Assembly: GCA_026874595.1 (NCBI GenBank)
Contig: CM049307.1
Span: 78,218,643-78,282,642, forward strand
Length of the DNA: 64,000 bases
Source: Sipunculus nudus
Lineage: Eukaryota > Annelida > Sipuncula > Golfingiida > Sipunculidae
Direction of reading: 5' to 3'
Position 1 is the first letter of the stretch. Every line of letters begins with the position of its first letter. The notes beneath the pieces were generated by a model. That model was not told where the DNA came from. It made no database searches and saw only the letters and a list, made by a program, of their open reading frames with translations. Shown here in pieces: positions 21,850 to 34,312 of this stretch. Made by a program: the position numbers and the translations under genes.

Positions 21850-22740
21850 ATTAATACAAACAATACATTCCATCATTTATCACAGAAATCACATTGCTCC
21901 CATTGTTCATCCTCACAGTTGTTTCCACTTCTTTACATTTGGCACAGGGTACTTTCGTTTTTTTTTCTTACTCCTTTGCCCTTGCCTTTTCTTTTTAGGT
22001 AGGGTTTTCTTGTTTTTGACGTTCCTGGAACAGGGCATGAAGGTGATGGATTTTCAGGCAGATCATTTTCCATTCCTGTGGTAGTTCTTGCTTTATGACA
22101 GCCAGCAATTTATCTGGCGGCTTGGGAAATGCCTCATCAAAGCAGCCTTGGCATTGTGAGAATTTATGACTTTCTAAACATGTCCCACAAGATTTCCATT
22201 GTAATTACTTAGATTTTCCTTTTTGAGGGTGTCATGGATACAATATGTTATTACCATAAAAAATGTTTTGGTTTCATCTGATATCTGCAGCAAACAGTGA
22301 CGAACATTTTGATTTCGTTCTGTTTGTTCAGGGCTCTCCAAATCACTGCTTTTTTTTTTACCAAATTCTGAAAACTTTACAATAACAGTATCTAACATGT
22401 CTATCTTGATTCACATGTTCTTTTTCTTTTGGGTTATACAACTTGCTTCATATCAGGTTCATAAAATGATATTTCTCTTTTGCAATGTACAATGCCCTTA
22501 AAAATCTCACTTTCTCCCTTCCCCAAGGAGACATTTCTTTGGCATCACATTTAGCTGATTCTTCAGACTGCTGAGGAACATGTTCTCTCTCTTTCTGTAG
22601 AATTTCATTCTGAATTTCAAGCATCAAAGATGAAGCAACATGAACCTCAACATCATTGGGCTTCCTTCTGAACAAGGCTTCAAGACTGTCTGTGAATTCT
22701 TTGGTGAAAGTGTATTGGCATAAGCATGTATTAATCATTT
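21850..22740 (-). pseudogene. Cys-rich coding remnant, minus strand, unknown family
   Basis: Read on the minus strand from 22738, the frame gives FTKEFTDSLEALFRRKPNDV and later GREKVRFLRALYIAKEKYHF. After stops and frame changes come SDLESPEQTERNQNVRHCLL (22174-22398), a CGTCLESHKFSQCQGCFDEA block near 22180-22110 with LLAVIKQELPQEWKM downstream, and a CAKCKEVE knuckle near 21940. The paired Cys motifs suggest zinc binding. The layout resembles decayed DNA-transposon proteins, but I recognise no family. Confidence 0.4.
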
Positions 22741-24400
22741 AAGGTATGATAGACATTTCATTCAAATATAGTCAATGATAATAATGCCCAATGTGCCTCT
22801 TCACTTTCTGTAGCAAGCAAGGTTTGCAAGTTCTAAGCAGGGAGAGGGGATAATTGAGGAACAGGATTATGAACTACTTTTATTTGCTAGCTGAAAACAG
22901 CACTTTGTATAAAACCAAATTTGCCTTTATTTGTGACGAAGAGGTTTATAACAACTGTTGTGACTCAAGCAGTGTAGTCACAGGGCTGATCTTGACACAA
23001 AATTTTCAGGTGTATGTGATGCATGATTTCCAGTTGACTGGGATTATGCTGTTCCAGCTCTACTCTAGAGCCTGTACTGTCCTGTAGGTTCCTGTTCAAG
23101 CAGGAGACCATATGTTTGTGTGGCACATGGGTTCTTAGGGTGAGGTAATGTCATTATCACAGCCCTTTAGGTTTGTTGATATGCATTAACTTGTTTACAC
23201 AGTCACTTGTGTGTCACTGGTACCTGAAATGATGTAACACAGTCTGGCTCCAGTGGCGTTCTCCTAAGGATGGGCATATCTATATGGTTAGGGTAGGCAA
23301 GCCTGAGTCAAATGGTTACTACTGATGAGAGTGATCTGGAAAGATCATGTGCTCTTTCATGCATCACATAATGCTGACTTTTTTATGCTGACTAGAACCT
23401 CTGACAGGAACCTTGCTTAAGTTTAGCTTATTTCTGACAAAGTGATCAGCTAAGCCAGCCCCCCCCCCCCCAAATTTCCTATAGTTTTAGGTTTCTCAGA
23501 CCTTCTTCAGGAATTACTTGGACCCTCCAGTAATTATTAATATATTCTGTCACAAGTTTACACCTTGTTCATTTGCATTACTGTTATATTACTGCTGTAT
23601 ATGCTGCATAATATTTAAAATGGTTAGCTCATATATGTTCAATTTTTACCGCAGTTTTCATGGTATTTCCGCCCTTATGACAGAAACAAGGGCAGAAAGG
23701 TGTTTCTGCCGCACGGCTGTTGCCAGGCAGAAAGCCAAGCCAGAAATGGCAATGGCAGAATATTGCCAACAATGAAAGGGTTTGAATGAGTAACCTTTTG
23801 TCTGCTTATCAATTTATCATTTATGCAAGGGCTCCACTTACATAGAGGAAGAATGGGCATTTCACCAGAGGGTATTTTTGAAGGTCGACAGGTGCTTGTG
23901 TCCTACGTACGCCTTGCCTTTATACATCCAAAAAAAAAGAAAGGAATAATGCAGGTTGAATCTTGTATTCATATTTGAGGTGACTTCTAATATCTGGTAA
24001 CACCATATTCTATCAAATGCATGTGCCGGTTGAACTTGACCATAATTAATGTACTTGAAAGAAATTAAACAAAAAAATTTACTTAAGTTCAAGTACTTGT
24101 CAATTCTGTATTTTGTGTATATCATAAAACTTAGGGGTTCATAACTGAAATGATATTTATGGAGCCCGGGTCACCTGGTGCGTGATTCTCATAAAGGCAA
24201 TCATAAAACAATAAAAAGAACTACATATGCACTTACCATGAACACAACGTTTTAACACCTAAATATGTTAAGAAAAATTAAGTACAATGACAGACTTATT
24301 TGTCATCTGTTGATTCAACTTCAGAACTTGTTAGAATCATCTAAATAATATTATTGAATAATATAAACAGTTCATCTTTTATAATTATAATAATACATAT
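22741..24400. other. Gene-free stretch
   Basis: It holds a C tract (about 23459-23470) and scattered short ORFs without domains or splice context. Nothing else is supported. Confidence 0.45.
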
Positions 24401-24401
24401 A

Positions 24402-24402
<1 letters not shown>

Positions 24403-24444
<42 letters not shown>
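24403..24444. repeat. (AT)n microsatellite
   Basis: About 20 AT units. Confidence 0.95.
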
Positions 24445-24446
<2 letters not shown>

Positions 24447-25400
24447 CTTTTTTGAATAAGTTAATTAAATTATACTAATTTATGGACAAACATAAACACT
24501 TACTGTACGTCAATCTAAAAAATTGTTAAGAACAGACCCCCTTTGCTGGACCAAAGTTTGCATGATATTAACATTATAATTTTTACAAAACCAAATGTTG
24601 CATTTTCACTTACCTGTCACGAAAACGTTGTGACCTCTCAATACGGCACTTTTTGCTAACGCCTGCTCTCTAGAAAGCATCTTCTTCATTGATGAGACAA
24701 AAAGATGAACAGCAAACTGACGAATGTAAAAATCACGTGCGCAAAACCTTCAAATGAACCATTTACACACGTGCTTTGTTTACTCACGAATTACATGCGC
24801 CAAACGAAAATTCATTTTAAAATGTCAAGGTATGAATAAAAGGTGTCACAAAATTATACAAGCCAGTTTCCTATATGTGAGCAAGCGTTACATAATATTT
24901 TCTGATTTTAAAGAACCGAAAAGGATTTAGTAATATAGTTGCCACTTCCAACCACTGAGAGCCGAGGTACAAATTTATTGAGGATCGCCGGCGGAGTTCC
25001 GTCACGAGTGGATGTCGGATGGTGAAAACAGCGCGCCAAAGTCGAATTTAAAGGTCTGAAAATCCGCGAAAAAGCGCATGACGGACTTTGAGCTGTGACT
25101 AGACAGGTAAAGTAAGATCTTTTCTGAGAATGTCCAGAGGGGTTTGCCTGTGATATTAAAATAAGAACCGAAATGGGACTGTAGGATAAAAATTCTGTGC
25201 CGGGGGGACGTCAGAGTTCATTACCTATTCTCTTCATACTATGTTTACAAGGTTACGCCCGCTTATGATACCCATTGTTTACATGTAAATGACTATTGAT
25301 AACGAGTGCCTGTGTTCAAAGCAGTTCTAAAATCAACAGTATATTAAATGAGTAGAGATACGCGTTGAACATGGTGCGTGAACTGGGACCGAAATACCCG
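24445..25400. other. Gene-free stretch
   Basis: Mixed-composition DNA, somewhat GC-richer around 24960-25060. No exon with both splice signals and a protein match is visible. Confidence 0.4.
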
Positions 25401-25406
25401 GTGTTA

Positions 25407-25803
25407 AGCTGTGTTTCCATGTATCCGTAAAAATCGTACCCGCAAAACACGTACGTACTCTCCATATCGCGCAGTCCGCAAAACCTGTTTCCATAAGTAC
25501 GTACGTTTTTCTTGCGGATACCCTTTCTCGTGCCTCTGTTAAAACTGCAAGGACAACAGGAAAGAAGAAGGTCAATATGTCTCGTCTCACCTGGCGCCAG
25601 GGCAATGTTGGGAAATATAGACATTTTTGCCATCTAAGAAAAGGATGAATCGCTCATCGATCCGTTTCGATGTGGTCCGTTTTTTTTGCGGATACGCATA
25701 CGGAGCACGTCAAAACATACATATGAAAACAGTTCTAAAAATGAGGGATGCGATTTTTTGCGTACAAGAGGTACGAGATTTACGGATACATGGAAACACA
25801 GCT
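25407..25803. mobile_element. MITE 1 (PIF/Harbinger-like), 397 bp
   Basis: The left end AGCTGTGTTTCCATGTATCC is mirrored exactly at the right end. Pairing extends to about 34 bp with three mismatches (to ...CGTACC). The element is flanked on both sides by TTA (25404-25406 and 25804-25806), a 3-bp target duplication of the kind made by PIF/Harbinger transposases. Inside are inverted GCGGATAC and ACGTACGT motifs. It encodes no transposase, so it is non-autonomous. The overlapping short ORFs are not genes. Confidence 0.85.
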
Positions 25804-25806
25804 TTA

Positions 25807-27395
25807 TCTAAGTGCATGTTCGCGTTCAGTACAGGTGTACTATGGTTCAAGAGCACTGAAATTTACAACAATCTCGGGGTCGAGCTTGTACATTTCAGTG
25901 TCACAGCTGGTCTTCTTTACCAGACACTGCTGTAAAGAGTGGTTTTATCTGGAAGGTGAATGTACTCTCACTCTTGAATATAATATTTGATATTGGCACA
26001 AACTCGGGCATACGTACACCCCAGACTCGTTTCAAAGGTGAATTTAACAGAAATTACTATAACGAATACATACATTTATTTTGAATCAGTACTTAATACA
26101 CGGTGAAGCTTAACATACCTACCACGATTTACGGCGTTATGTCCCATGGATTGCCCAATTGCCCTATGGATATGGATCTGTGTATATAGGTGTAAAACCC
26201 AAGTGACCACAATATATCCGAGGTCGTCTTCGTCCATCATGATGGCGTAATGGCTAAATATAATTCAATGGCAATGATACACTCCAGTGTCATCTGTATG
26301 CAAATCTTAAAACTCTTGCCACAATGAATAGGTTTTGCATTTGCCACACCATTTAAAAGAACAAAACAATTATGAATGTAATGTGATACAAAACACATCA
26401 GTATCTGATACATCAAAAACAATGTCTTGCCAACAGTACAATCAATTCTTTTGGGGAACCAGAGAACTCTTGCCCCAATGAACAGGTTTCTGAGCAGAGG
26501 GTTAAAGTCACAACAACAAACAATGAAACAGGCAGAAAATGTGACATAAAAGGCGTATTGCTTGTTTTGCAAGTTTAAGTTTCACGCCATCTAGAATCAA
26601 AGCACCCTGATGAAAAAGAGGGTGAGGAATACTTATTAGAGACAGACAAATTTAAGACTGAAAGTTATTTACGATTTCTTAAATTACGTAACCTTGGAAA
26701 TCATGAACACAATATGCATGTGATGAAAAAAAAATCAGGTGACATTTTAGTTAAACTACCAAACAACGGGAGATGTTGATTACACACATTATCGGTGCTG
26801 TAAGTATTGTTGTGCATACATATTTCGATAACATATACCTTCTAATTTTCTTCGTAATTATTTATATAGTGCTTATGGACCTACGAAGTAACTTTAACTT
26901 AAAAAATTGATCACCATGGAAAATGTTATGTTTGTGGCAAAAAAAAAATAAAATAAAATAAACAGACTGTAACATGTCCTTCGATTATAGCATTCAGATA
27001 GTTTGACGAAATTAAAGCATCTAAAGTCTAATTGTTTAGCATATGACTAAGTTATGTGAAAGCTTTCTGTGGCTTGCGTTCCCGTTGCAGCGGACTGCTT
27101 GTGCTTCTAAAGAAGCTACTGATTTGAGATATTGGTAGAAGGCCTTTGGGTAAAGCGTTATATGTAAAAAGCGAAGCTAAGCCTACGATCTTAACAGTGA
27201 GGTGTATATAACCTCGATAAACTGACACTTTCTCTCTTTGTCTATTAAACGGGTACATTTGTCTTTGTAACGAAAAGTAAAGTTTACCTTTAAAATTGTG
27301 ACATTTTTTAAAGCAAAGAGGAAGAGTTATTAGAGCTAGCAAAATGGATTTGTTTTAAAGTAGGATGTTGTATGTGTATATTGGTTAAACTCATA
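25807..27395. other. Gene-free stretch with a small direct repeat
   Basis: AACTCTTGCC(A/C)CAATGAA(T/C)AGGTTT occurs near 26309 and 26466, about 157 bp apart. A short AAAATA run is at 26940-26962. No gene is supported. Confidence 0.45.
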
Positions 27396-27399
27396 ATTA

Positions 27400-27600
27400 T
27401 ATAGAATTAATTAAAGGAAAATACCTATAAATAACCCAAGCTGCTATCTGTGTACGCTCTTTACACAGAGCTGTACCTATAGGCCTACTACCTATATCAT
27501 AAGCGCTGTTTGTTTTGACCTCGTATCCTGAATCACTACACCAAAGGGGAGCACTGTATTTTGGTCCAGTCAGATGAGATCCTGTGCTGGAAGACACGAC
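27400..27600 (+). repeat. Interspersed repeat C, copy 3, 5' part
   Basis: This matches the reverse complement of about 14350-14560: TACGCTCTTTAC, GCGCTGTTTGTT, GTATCCTGAAT, CACTGTATTTT.GTCCA, GGAAGACACG. The match stops at about 27598 and the next part of the family appears only at about 28435. Confidence 0.75.
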
Positions 27601-28434
27601 CTCAATGGCTGGCTGATATGGTCACCTGATTAATAAATGGCAAATATAAATGCTGTTGGCAAATTTTTTTAGGGGTTGAAGGGGCCATTGTGTGTGAGCT
27701 AGACCACAAACTTATTGCTGCAGTCTTGCAGCGCTGACATATATAGTAAACAATACAAGCGCTGCAGCCTCTGGCGGGGGGGGGGGGGGGGGGGGGGGGA
27801 GTCTATACTATCTAAGTTTGTACGGATCCGTACAGACCCTCAGACACGTATATGCCTTGTGAAGCGTGAGGACACCAAACAAACCCCACATATTATAATT
27901 GTTACAGATGCTTAGACTCCGTTGGGACCAAAACTTTTCCTGGATGATCAGCATTAATAAAGTATGGGCACTTACTCTGGATGAAATCAGATATTGCATC
28001 GTCTCCGTCTGGCCGATGGCGCTTTCCGGTTGGAACAACCAATAGGAATTTAGCATCATTGACAACAAGCGATGTATGATGGGGAGGATGCTAATGAAAA
28101 TATGGTCTATCATAGTGCACGGCACTGGCATTCCTGGGAAAAGCCCCCCTGAATTCATCTTTTGCATAGATTGCCCACCTAATTTGCATGGGATTCCTTT
28201 TCCGGCGGTGTCCAGTTGGCATGCAACATCTGAACCCCGGCAGTTCAAAGGATAAAAAAACATTTACAGGCGCACATAAAGGTGATATATCGATTTAATT
28301 TGATACATAAAAAGTTTATTTCTATATATAAATACAAGATTGTTTCTCTATCGCACAACAAGCAGTGGTAATTCATGTTTCAGGTCCTTCCATGAACGGC
28401 AGGGTGAACTCTCACCGCCATATGGTCGGACTCG
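27601..28434. other. ~830-bp DNA interrupting repeat C, with a 24-G tract
   Basis: It separates the two halves of repeat C copy 3 and is absent from copy 2. It contains 24 consecutive G (27776-27799), a CCAATAGGAAT phrase near 28040 and an ATTTGCAT octamer near 28180. No terminal inverted repeats or target duplication are evident at the junctions, so the inserted element is not classified. Confidence 0.6.
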
Positions 28435-28960
28435 AGCAACTGTTGATACATGTTTCTTGCGAGACAGCTCATCGCCCCGGCAACCGTGTGAATAGGCCAC
28501 AGTCTGTGGCACGTACAAGCTCTGACATAATGGCCCAACACGGGGGTTGCACTGGCCCTTGGGCAAAATGATTTTCCGGCCGGTGGCTGTAATTCAAACG
28601 AAAAGTTGGCTCTGTGCACTCCTCGCTGGCTGGTTTCAGTGTTGATGGCAAACGGATACATCGCTTCGCTAATCGTAATGTCATAATCGAATCGGTCGAT
28701 GGTGGGAGAACGTAGAGGGAGCTATTAAAATCCGACTATTTTTACTAACTTGCAAAGTTACCACTTAAGTGCACTTGAAGCGCACTTTCAGGGCAGCTAT
28801 GGGCGGAGCCATGATGTCTGTCGAGTGTTTCTTAACTGGCATTTGGTTGCCTGCATGAAAAAGTATCATAAACGGTCAAACCAGGCACCGGGAAAACAGT
28901 TGCAAGATTCCCGCTGCCTCGGGAGCGTACTATCTGTGTTAGTACATGAGTTGTGTCTTT
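28435..28960 (+). repeat. Interspersed repeat C, copy 3, 3' part
   Basis: Blocks shared with copies 1 and 2: CATCGCCCC.G.AACCGT.TGAA.AGGCCAC, GTGCACTCCTCGCTGGCTGG, ATCGAATCGGTCGATG, GGGCGGAGCCATGATG, GTATCATAAACGGTCAAACC and GCTGCCTCGGGAGCGTA. Confidence 0.8.
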
Positions 28961-31000
28961 GTGAAAATTGGGCTCTGGCGAAAAGATGCCAAAACCCAGG
29001 CATTATTGTTTGACCACATATGCATAGTAATAAAATTAATAACAATATAAAATATGCATGAGTTTAACATACACTGCTTATATCATTTATATTATTTCAC
29101 AATAAGCTAGAAATGACCAAATTGTTTTAGAATATTGGAAATATTTCCGATAAGATAATAACGCATATATTTAACCCTGTGGCAAAGGGCAAGGTCATCT
29201 GTACCTAATGATTTTTTTATAATAAATTGACCTTCTTTATTAAAGAAGGAAATACCAATGTGTAAAAGAATATAACAAGGATACCTTCGATGCCCTCTTG
29301 ATAAGCATTGATACCCAATTCGAGTCAAGTTCATCAACAAGGTCATGAGCAATCTTTCTTTTTAGCAAGCAATCTGGCCTTCAAAGCATAATACGTAAAT
29401 TAGGCAAACAGCATACTTGCCTGTTTATCAGGCAGCTGTCCGTTAACCATGCTAATAACTAAAGGTTAGCTCAAGGACATCACCAGTAATTTAGGTCCTC
29501 AGCCCAGACTCTGACTCGAGTCAACTTTTCTTGGGAATGGAACTTACCCTCCGAGTCAGAGGAAAGGTCTCGAAAAATCAGACCAAGGCCATCTGGTGTC
29601 CAGAATACTACGAACAGAATACAAAAGAAAATGTAAAAAAGGCACCTGTATATGGATTCGGAGAGTCTGGACTCGACTTGCTCTCGGATTCGGAAGGCGT
29701 GGAATCTACTACATCAATGGTCATCATTAAATTTTCAACTTCCAAACATTGCCTGACAACAAATCCACAGCAAGAGGCAAGTGGGCAATATGTTCAATCA
29801 AACATAATCTTCACATTTATAATGCAGTTAAATTCATTCCTCACCAAAAGGTGCGTAGGAGGTCCTTCTGGACAGCGGAGACCATACTAAAGCAGAAGTC
29901 ATATGGCGGCCGGGCAGGAGATAAAAAAAAAAACAGTTCATCCTGGCGACTGGACTACCTGTGTGATGTGTCAATAAACAGAAGAATAATTCAATACTCT
30001 ATTTTTTTATTCTTAATTCTTAATGTCGAGGTCAGTTATGTTCAAGACATCATTTTTGAAATGTTGTAAAAAAGACTAGAATAACCCAGCTTATATGAAA
30101 TTGCAGTGAAATCATCTGTTTGGTCGAGACAATTGCTATGACACGTTTTATATAAAATCCAACGTACATTAAAATTATACAAAATAGTGTCAAATCATAG
30201 CTGGACAAGCCGTATAGTTCTGTGAGATGATATTTCAGAAGACGGTCAGGGCTTGTGGTGTCAGCAAGCGTATATAAGCCATGGATATGATGGAAACATC
30301 AGCTCTCTGTTTTCAATTTAGAATAAAACTAAAGGGACACTATCCATATATTATATGTGTGGAATGTATTGAACCACAGACATTTTATTGTAGGTTTTTC
30401 GTTATTCATAGGTTTGTGTTGCTTATGTTCGATCATTTTGCACAACCAACCATATAACTATTAAAAAAAGATAATTTTTGCGGCAGGTCAGCTTATGAAG
30501 GATTTATTTTTTCTGTTGCTGTCATATAATTTAGTTGTATGGAATGCAAGAACTGCTCATTTGGCCATTTTGTGACCAGTCAGACTCTAAACAACACGCT
30601 TCTATCATTAAGCTATGTAGCAACAGGAGCGTATACCACACAAGCAGACGATCAAGGTTTCATTAACAATATTGTGTTATATTGATTACTTCATTCAACG
30701 CCCGGCAAGTATATATTTTTTTCTTATACCGTGATACTTTTATATATTTCATTATTGTAAACATGAAAAGAGCACACACTCTTACTGCTGAACTTTATAT
30801 GAATTTCGTATGCTTTCACATATTTATATATAATAGTGGGTCCAGCTGTCGCCATACTGTTTGAGGCCGTGTGTATCCTGGTTTAAGCTGTTTTGACATA
30901 ATATTCCTAGGACATGATATTATTATCCAAATGAACAGTAAAAACGCTTTTTTTTCAGTAAATTCCCTAGTAGTTTTCTCCATGGCGACCAGTGAAGAAT
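28961..31000. other. Gene-free stretch
   Basis: ORF 29531-29890 and an overlapping frame to 30069 have no recognisable domain and no splice context, so I do not call a gene. A ATATAAG TATA-like site lies near 30272. Otherwise the stretch is AT-rich. Confidence 0.4.
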
Positions 31001-31068
31001 CGTCGCCATTCTATCACAAAGGCGTCTACAGCAGGCAATAATGCGTTGTGTTAATTATTCCTTTAAGA

Positions 31069-31441
31069 ATGTATAGTACAAAGAAAGTTAAAGCACCTAG
31101 GATCAAAGTTGCTGACCATGGCAAGTCTGAACAAAGAGAGAAAGATTGCCAAAGAGAACATGAAGAAGACACGGTTACTGGTGGACTTGAACCACAAGGA
31201 AAAGTTATTTCTCATGAAGGAGTCTACGACGGGAATCCACGACAAAACATCCAATTCGAAACCAAGGAGACCTGGCACAGTTACGTGATACTGACCGTCA
31301 CCTTTTTCTCTGGATTTGTTACTGATGGGTTAGAGGCTTCTTACGGTGTTATTTTCCAGGACTTGAAATCTTATTTCTCCGCCGATGCTTTCAGACTGTC
31401 ATTACCTTTGGCGATATTGGATTTCGTATTACACGTTGCAG
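31069..31441 (+). CDS. First coding exon of an SLC16/MCT-like transporter
   Basis: This is the N-terminus of a predicted proton-linked monocarboxylate transporter of the major facilitator superfamily, in the plasma membrane. From the ATG at 31069, residues 1-68 are a hydrophilic, charged cytosolic tail. Residues 69-96 form TM1 with WHSYVILTVTFFSGFVTDGL then EASYGVIF, resembling the ...DG..YSFGVFF signature of SLC16 TM1. Residues 112-124 begin TM2. The exon ends at a good donor (GCAG|GTAAGT at 31442), leaving codon phase 1. The usual DGGWGW start of TM1 is not kept. I could not find the next + strand exon. An intact frame suggests a live gene, or one recently broken. Confidence 0.55.
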
Positions 31442-32193
31442 GTAAGTTAAATATGACCTTTCCTTATCACCTGGCAAAAATAACATTATTCCCGTTTTTC
31501 AGCCGACACAGTAAATACGTAATTACATGTATTTGGTGAGGCTACATTTTTTGTATCATTTGGTCACGCCAACGGTCATTATTATTTCTGGCCAGTTGTA
31601 ATTCTATTGAAATTTCACATGGAACACTGAATGATAACACAGAATGAAATTTGTCTGATATATCAATAATCGTAAAAATTCTGATATAGTATTATCTATT
31701 GAATTGATAGAAAAATACAGCATAGCAAATTATAGAAACATATAGCATAACAAATTGTTTTTTATTTGTGTAAGATCTCAGCTAAGCTGGGCAGAACCAT
31801 AAATCGACCTAATGAGCAAATATGTCACTAATACATGCCATTTATTTTCATCAGAATACTAGTGCTGTTGTGAACACAAGCAGCCTGTTGCTGCTTTCCT
31901 TTCAGCGTCTGACACTGCAGCACTTTAGCTCCTATTCTCCACGACTTCATCTTGGTCATGTCAAGGATAAATTTCTGCCAGCAACCATGCATACTACTCT
32001 CCTGCAAATTGGAGCTTGCTTGTAGCTATTGATTTAGGATAATTAATTAGATTATGCAAAGGTGGATTATGCATCAACAACAGCCATTCCAAATATAACG
32101 AAAAGGTATTTATGGATCTACTTTGCGTTTGATGACCTTTTGTAAATATATTAAGATGTTTATTTTCTTGCTTCGTAATATAACGTTTTCCAG
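31442..32193. other. Putative intron or gene-free stretch
   Basis: It follows the SLC16-like donor. No second transporter exon is visible here. Confidence 0.4.
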
Positions 32194-32321
32194 ATGTTCT
32201 GAAGCTATTAATGGAATGTCTGATCGTGCAGAAATATTATGGTGACCATTCAGACATCATTAAACAAGATATCCAGACTGAAAGGAGAAGGAGGGAATCT
32301 ACTATTAAAGCATGCAGACAT
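32194..32321 (+). other. Orphan candidate exon
   Basis: A pyrimidine-rich acceptor (GTTTTCCAG) and a donor (CAT|GTAAGG) bound 128 bp that stay open in one frame: VLKLLMECLIVQKYYGDHSD then QTERRRRESTIKACRH. It is charged and helix-like, not like a transporter. It may be an internal exon of an unrelated gene or a chance ORF. Confidence 0.25.
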
Positions 32322-33060
32322 GTAAGGATCTAATGATCAATTGAGGTTCTAGGATTCGAGGGTCACGTGTCGTTCAAAGTACTGAAAACGGAACGGAGTC
32401 AGAAATTAGACAATTTATCAGGTGAAACATGTATAAGTGCATGACCTTCAGTAAGGGTTCATCATTTATCCCAATAGATCTTGGCCCTGCACGGCTTTTG
32501 TTCAGCTCCGTGCAATTTCTATGCCAAGCGTCTTTCGCAGCCATTGTCCTAACGGGGCAACATTTAGAGGATACTAGGAAAATACATGTTGGTCAGATCT
32601 ATTTTTGCGTCTATTAGGTATTTACCCATGCCAAACTTGTATACTGAAAACTAACCCCATCTTATTTCGACCCAAGGCAGAAGACCGTCTCTGTCTGACT
32701 AGTACGAACATGACGTTCTTAACTGTATTGTAATTGACGATGGTCACACTCTTAAATTCGCATGTTTGGACTTAAACTATCGGGAATGATGCCATATGTG
32801 CCCTAAGGGATCATTTCCATATTTTCCATTTGACTTCTGAAAATTATCATTTCATGGTTTTTAAATTTGTCTTCAACTACTACTGTGCAAAAGATACGAG
32901 TAATATGCCTATGCTAGTGATGTCTAGCCAACCTACTGTTCTGTTAAGGTTGACGCTAATTACCCCCGGGGTACCAGTAAGAGGGCATCAAACTAGAATG
33001 GCCGCTCTAGAATACTTCAAATGATCTAACCTCGAAGAAAATCAATTGGGTGATACCTCC
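32322..33060. other. Gene-free stretch
   Basis: No supportable feature. Confidence 0.45.
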
Positions 33061-33066
33061 CCTTTA

Positions 33067-33599
33067 AGCCTCGGTCACAACCGAGATTCGGTCGCGCCGT
33101 ACGGCGGGGTTTCGGGCTATTCCGTGCGGTTTACGTACGGCAATCATGCGTTTTTCAAAGGGACCTTTTTAAAGGTTGTAACGACCGTAACTGACTTTAG
33201 CGCAAGCGCTTATTTTGATGCGGCGGCAGCGCGTACCTGACGAACGGGTGTTGTAGGGTGCCCGTGCCATTTTTAACGCCTATTCTGTTTGTTACCCTAT
33301 ACACGTACGGTGTACCTGCGGCTGTCATAAAGGATCTTTGCGTCTTTCGCAAGTATTGCTTGTGACGTATGCAGGGTTAGCTAACTTTACCGTGCGAAGG
33401 CCGTGAGAATGAGGAAGACACCTTGCCGTTCCCGCACGTCGGCCGCGTAAGTATTCCTGTGGTTTTAAAAACTAAACGGCGACTACGGTGTGCGGTGACC
33501 GCAGCAGGTTGTGACCGAGACTTTATTATTCCTGCGGTCCAAAAATACCGTACTGTACTCTACGGTGTGCGGTGACCGCAGCAGGTTATGACCGAGGCT
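33067..33599. mobile_element. MITE 2, 533 bp, with duplicated right terminus
   Basis: Left end AGCCTCGGTCACAACC and right end GGTTATGACCGAGGCT are inverted copies with one mismatch, flanked by TTA on each side (33064-33066 and 33600-33602). The 3-bp TTA duplication again points to PIF/Harbinger. The right terminal block (CGGTGTGCGGTGACCGCAGC, then AGGTT.TGACCGAG.CTTTA) occurs twice, near 33491 and 33562, so the end has been tandemly copied. It is markedly GC-richer than its flanks and has no coding capacity. Confidence 0.8.
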
Positions 33600-33787
33600 T
33601 TAATATGTTATTAATCATAATGTATTTCTGTGTTGAAAAAAAAACATTCTCATCAGAAGTTCGAACGAAAAATGTGAATATTGCTACTAAGAAACATTTT
33701 CCTCCAGAAGGTAAAAGGCAGGGACGTAGGAATTCATACTATCACGTATAAACCCTAGAATATATATGAAGAAAATGTCTTAGTATG

Positions 33788-33805
33788 CACACACACACAC
33801 ACACA
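33788..33805. repeat. (CA)n microsatellite
   Basis: About nine CA units, followed by a short AT run. Confidence 0.85.
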
Positions 33806-34000
33806 AACATATATATATAATATTCAGCGGAATAATGAAAGAGTTATTCAAGAAGATTAAAAAAGTAAAACTAAAAAGTAAGCGTTAAACAATTCGCATC
33901 ATCTTCTCATGCATAAATTGAATTTATCCAATATCGATTCATATCGCATGTCTTATTACATCCATGCCCATTTACTTCCAACAAAAGTAATCATATTAAC

Positions 34001-34125
34001 CTGAGAGTGAGCCTGCCATTAGATACGCCACACCAAATACGAAAAACAAAATACAGTAGGAACGAGCGAGTCTCTCATGTCCAATTAACCCACAATAACG
34101 ACTTGAACCATCACGACATGTCCAC
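34001..34125 (-). pseudogene. Possible downstream exon of the minus-strand SLC16-like gene
   Basis: On the minus strand, an acceptor (TTTTCCCTTGCAG) and a weak donor (CAG|GTTAAT) enclose 125 bp with one fully open frame. Its end, YCILFFVFGVAYLMAGSLSG, is hydrophobic and recalls TM10 of monocarboxylate transporters. It lies about 190 bp downstream of the larger decayed exon. The assignment is tentative because the frame does not continue directly from that exon. Confidence 0.35.
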
Positions 34126-34312
34126 CTGCAAGGGAAAACACAATTATTCCTATAACCAGCATAATTTTTAGGTTAATTAGATTATTTCTGTTTTATACAA
34201 ATGTCAGTTTGCAGATAATACAATGAATGGACATTATTAAGTTGTAACTCCGCAAAAATAGAAAAAAGTGTGTATGTACATCCAGACGGTAAGACCTGGC
34301 ATTATCGCTTAC

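Noticed and set aside
29531-30069. A host gene of about 119-160 aa
   Set aside because: The overlapping frames lack recognisable domains and splice signals that would connect them.
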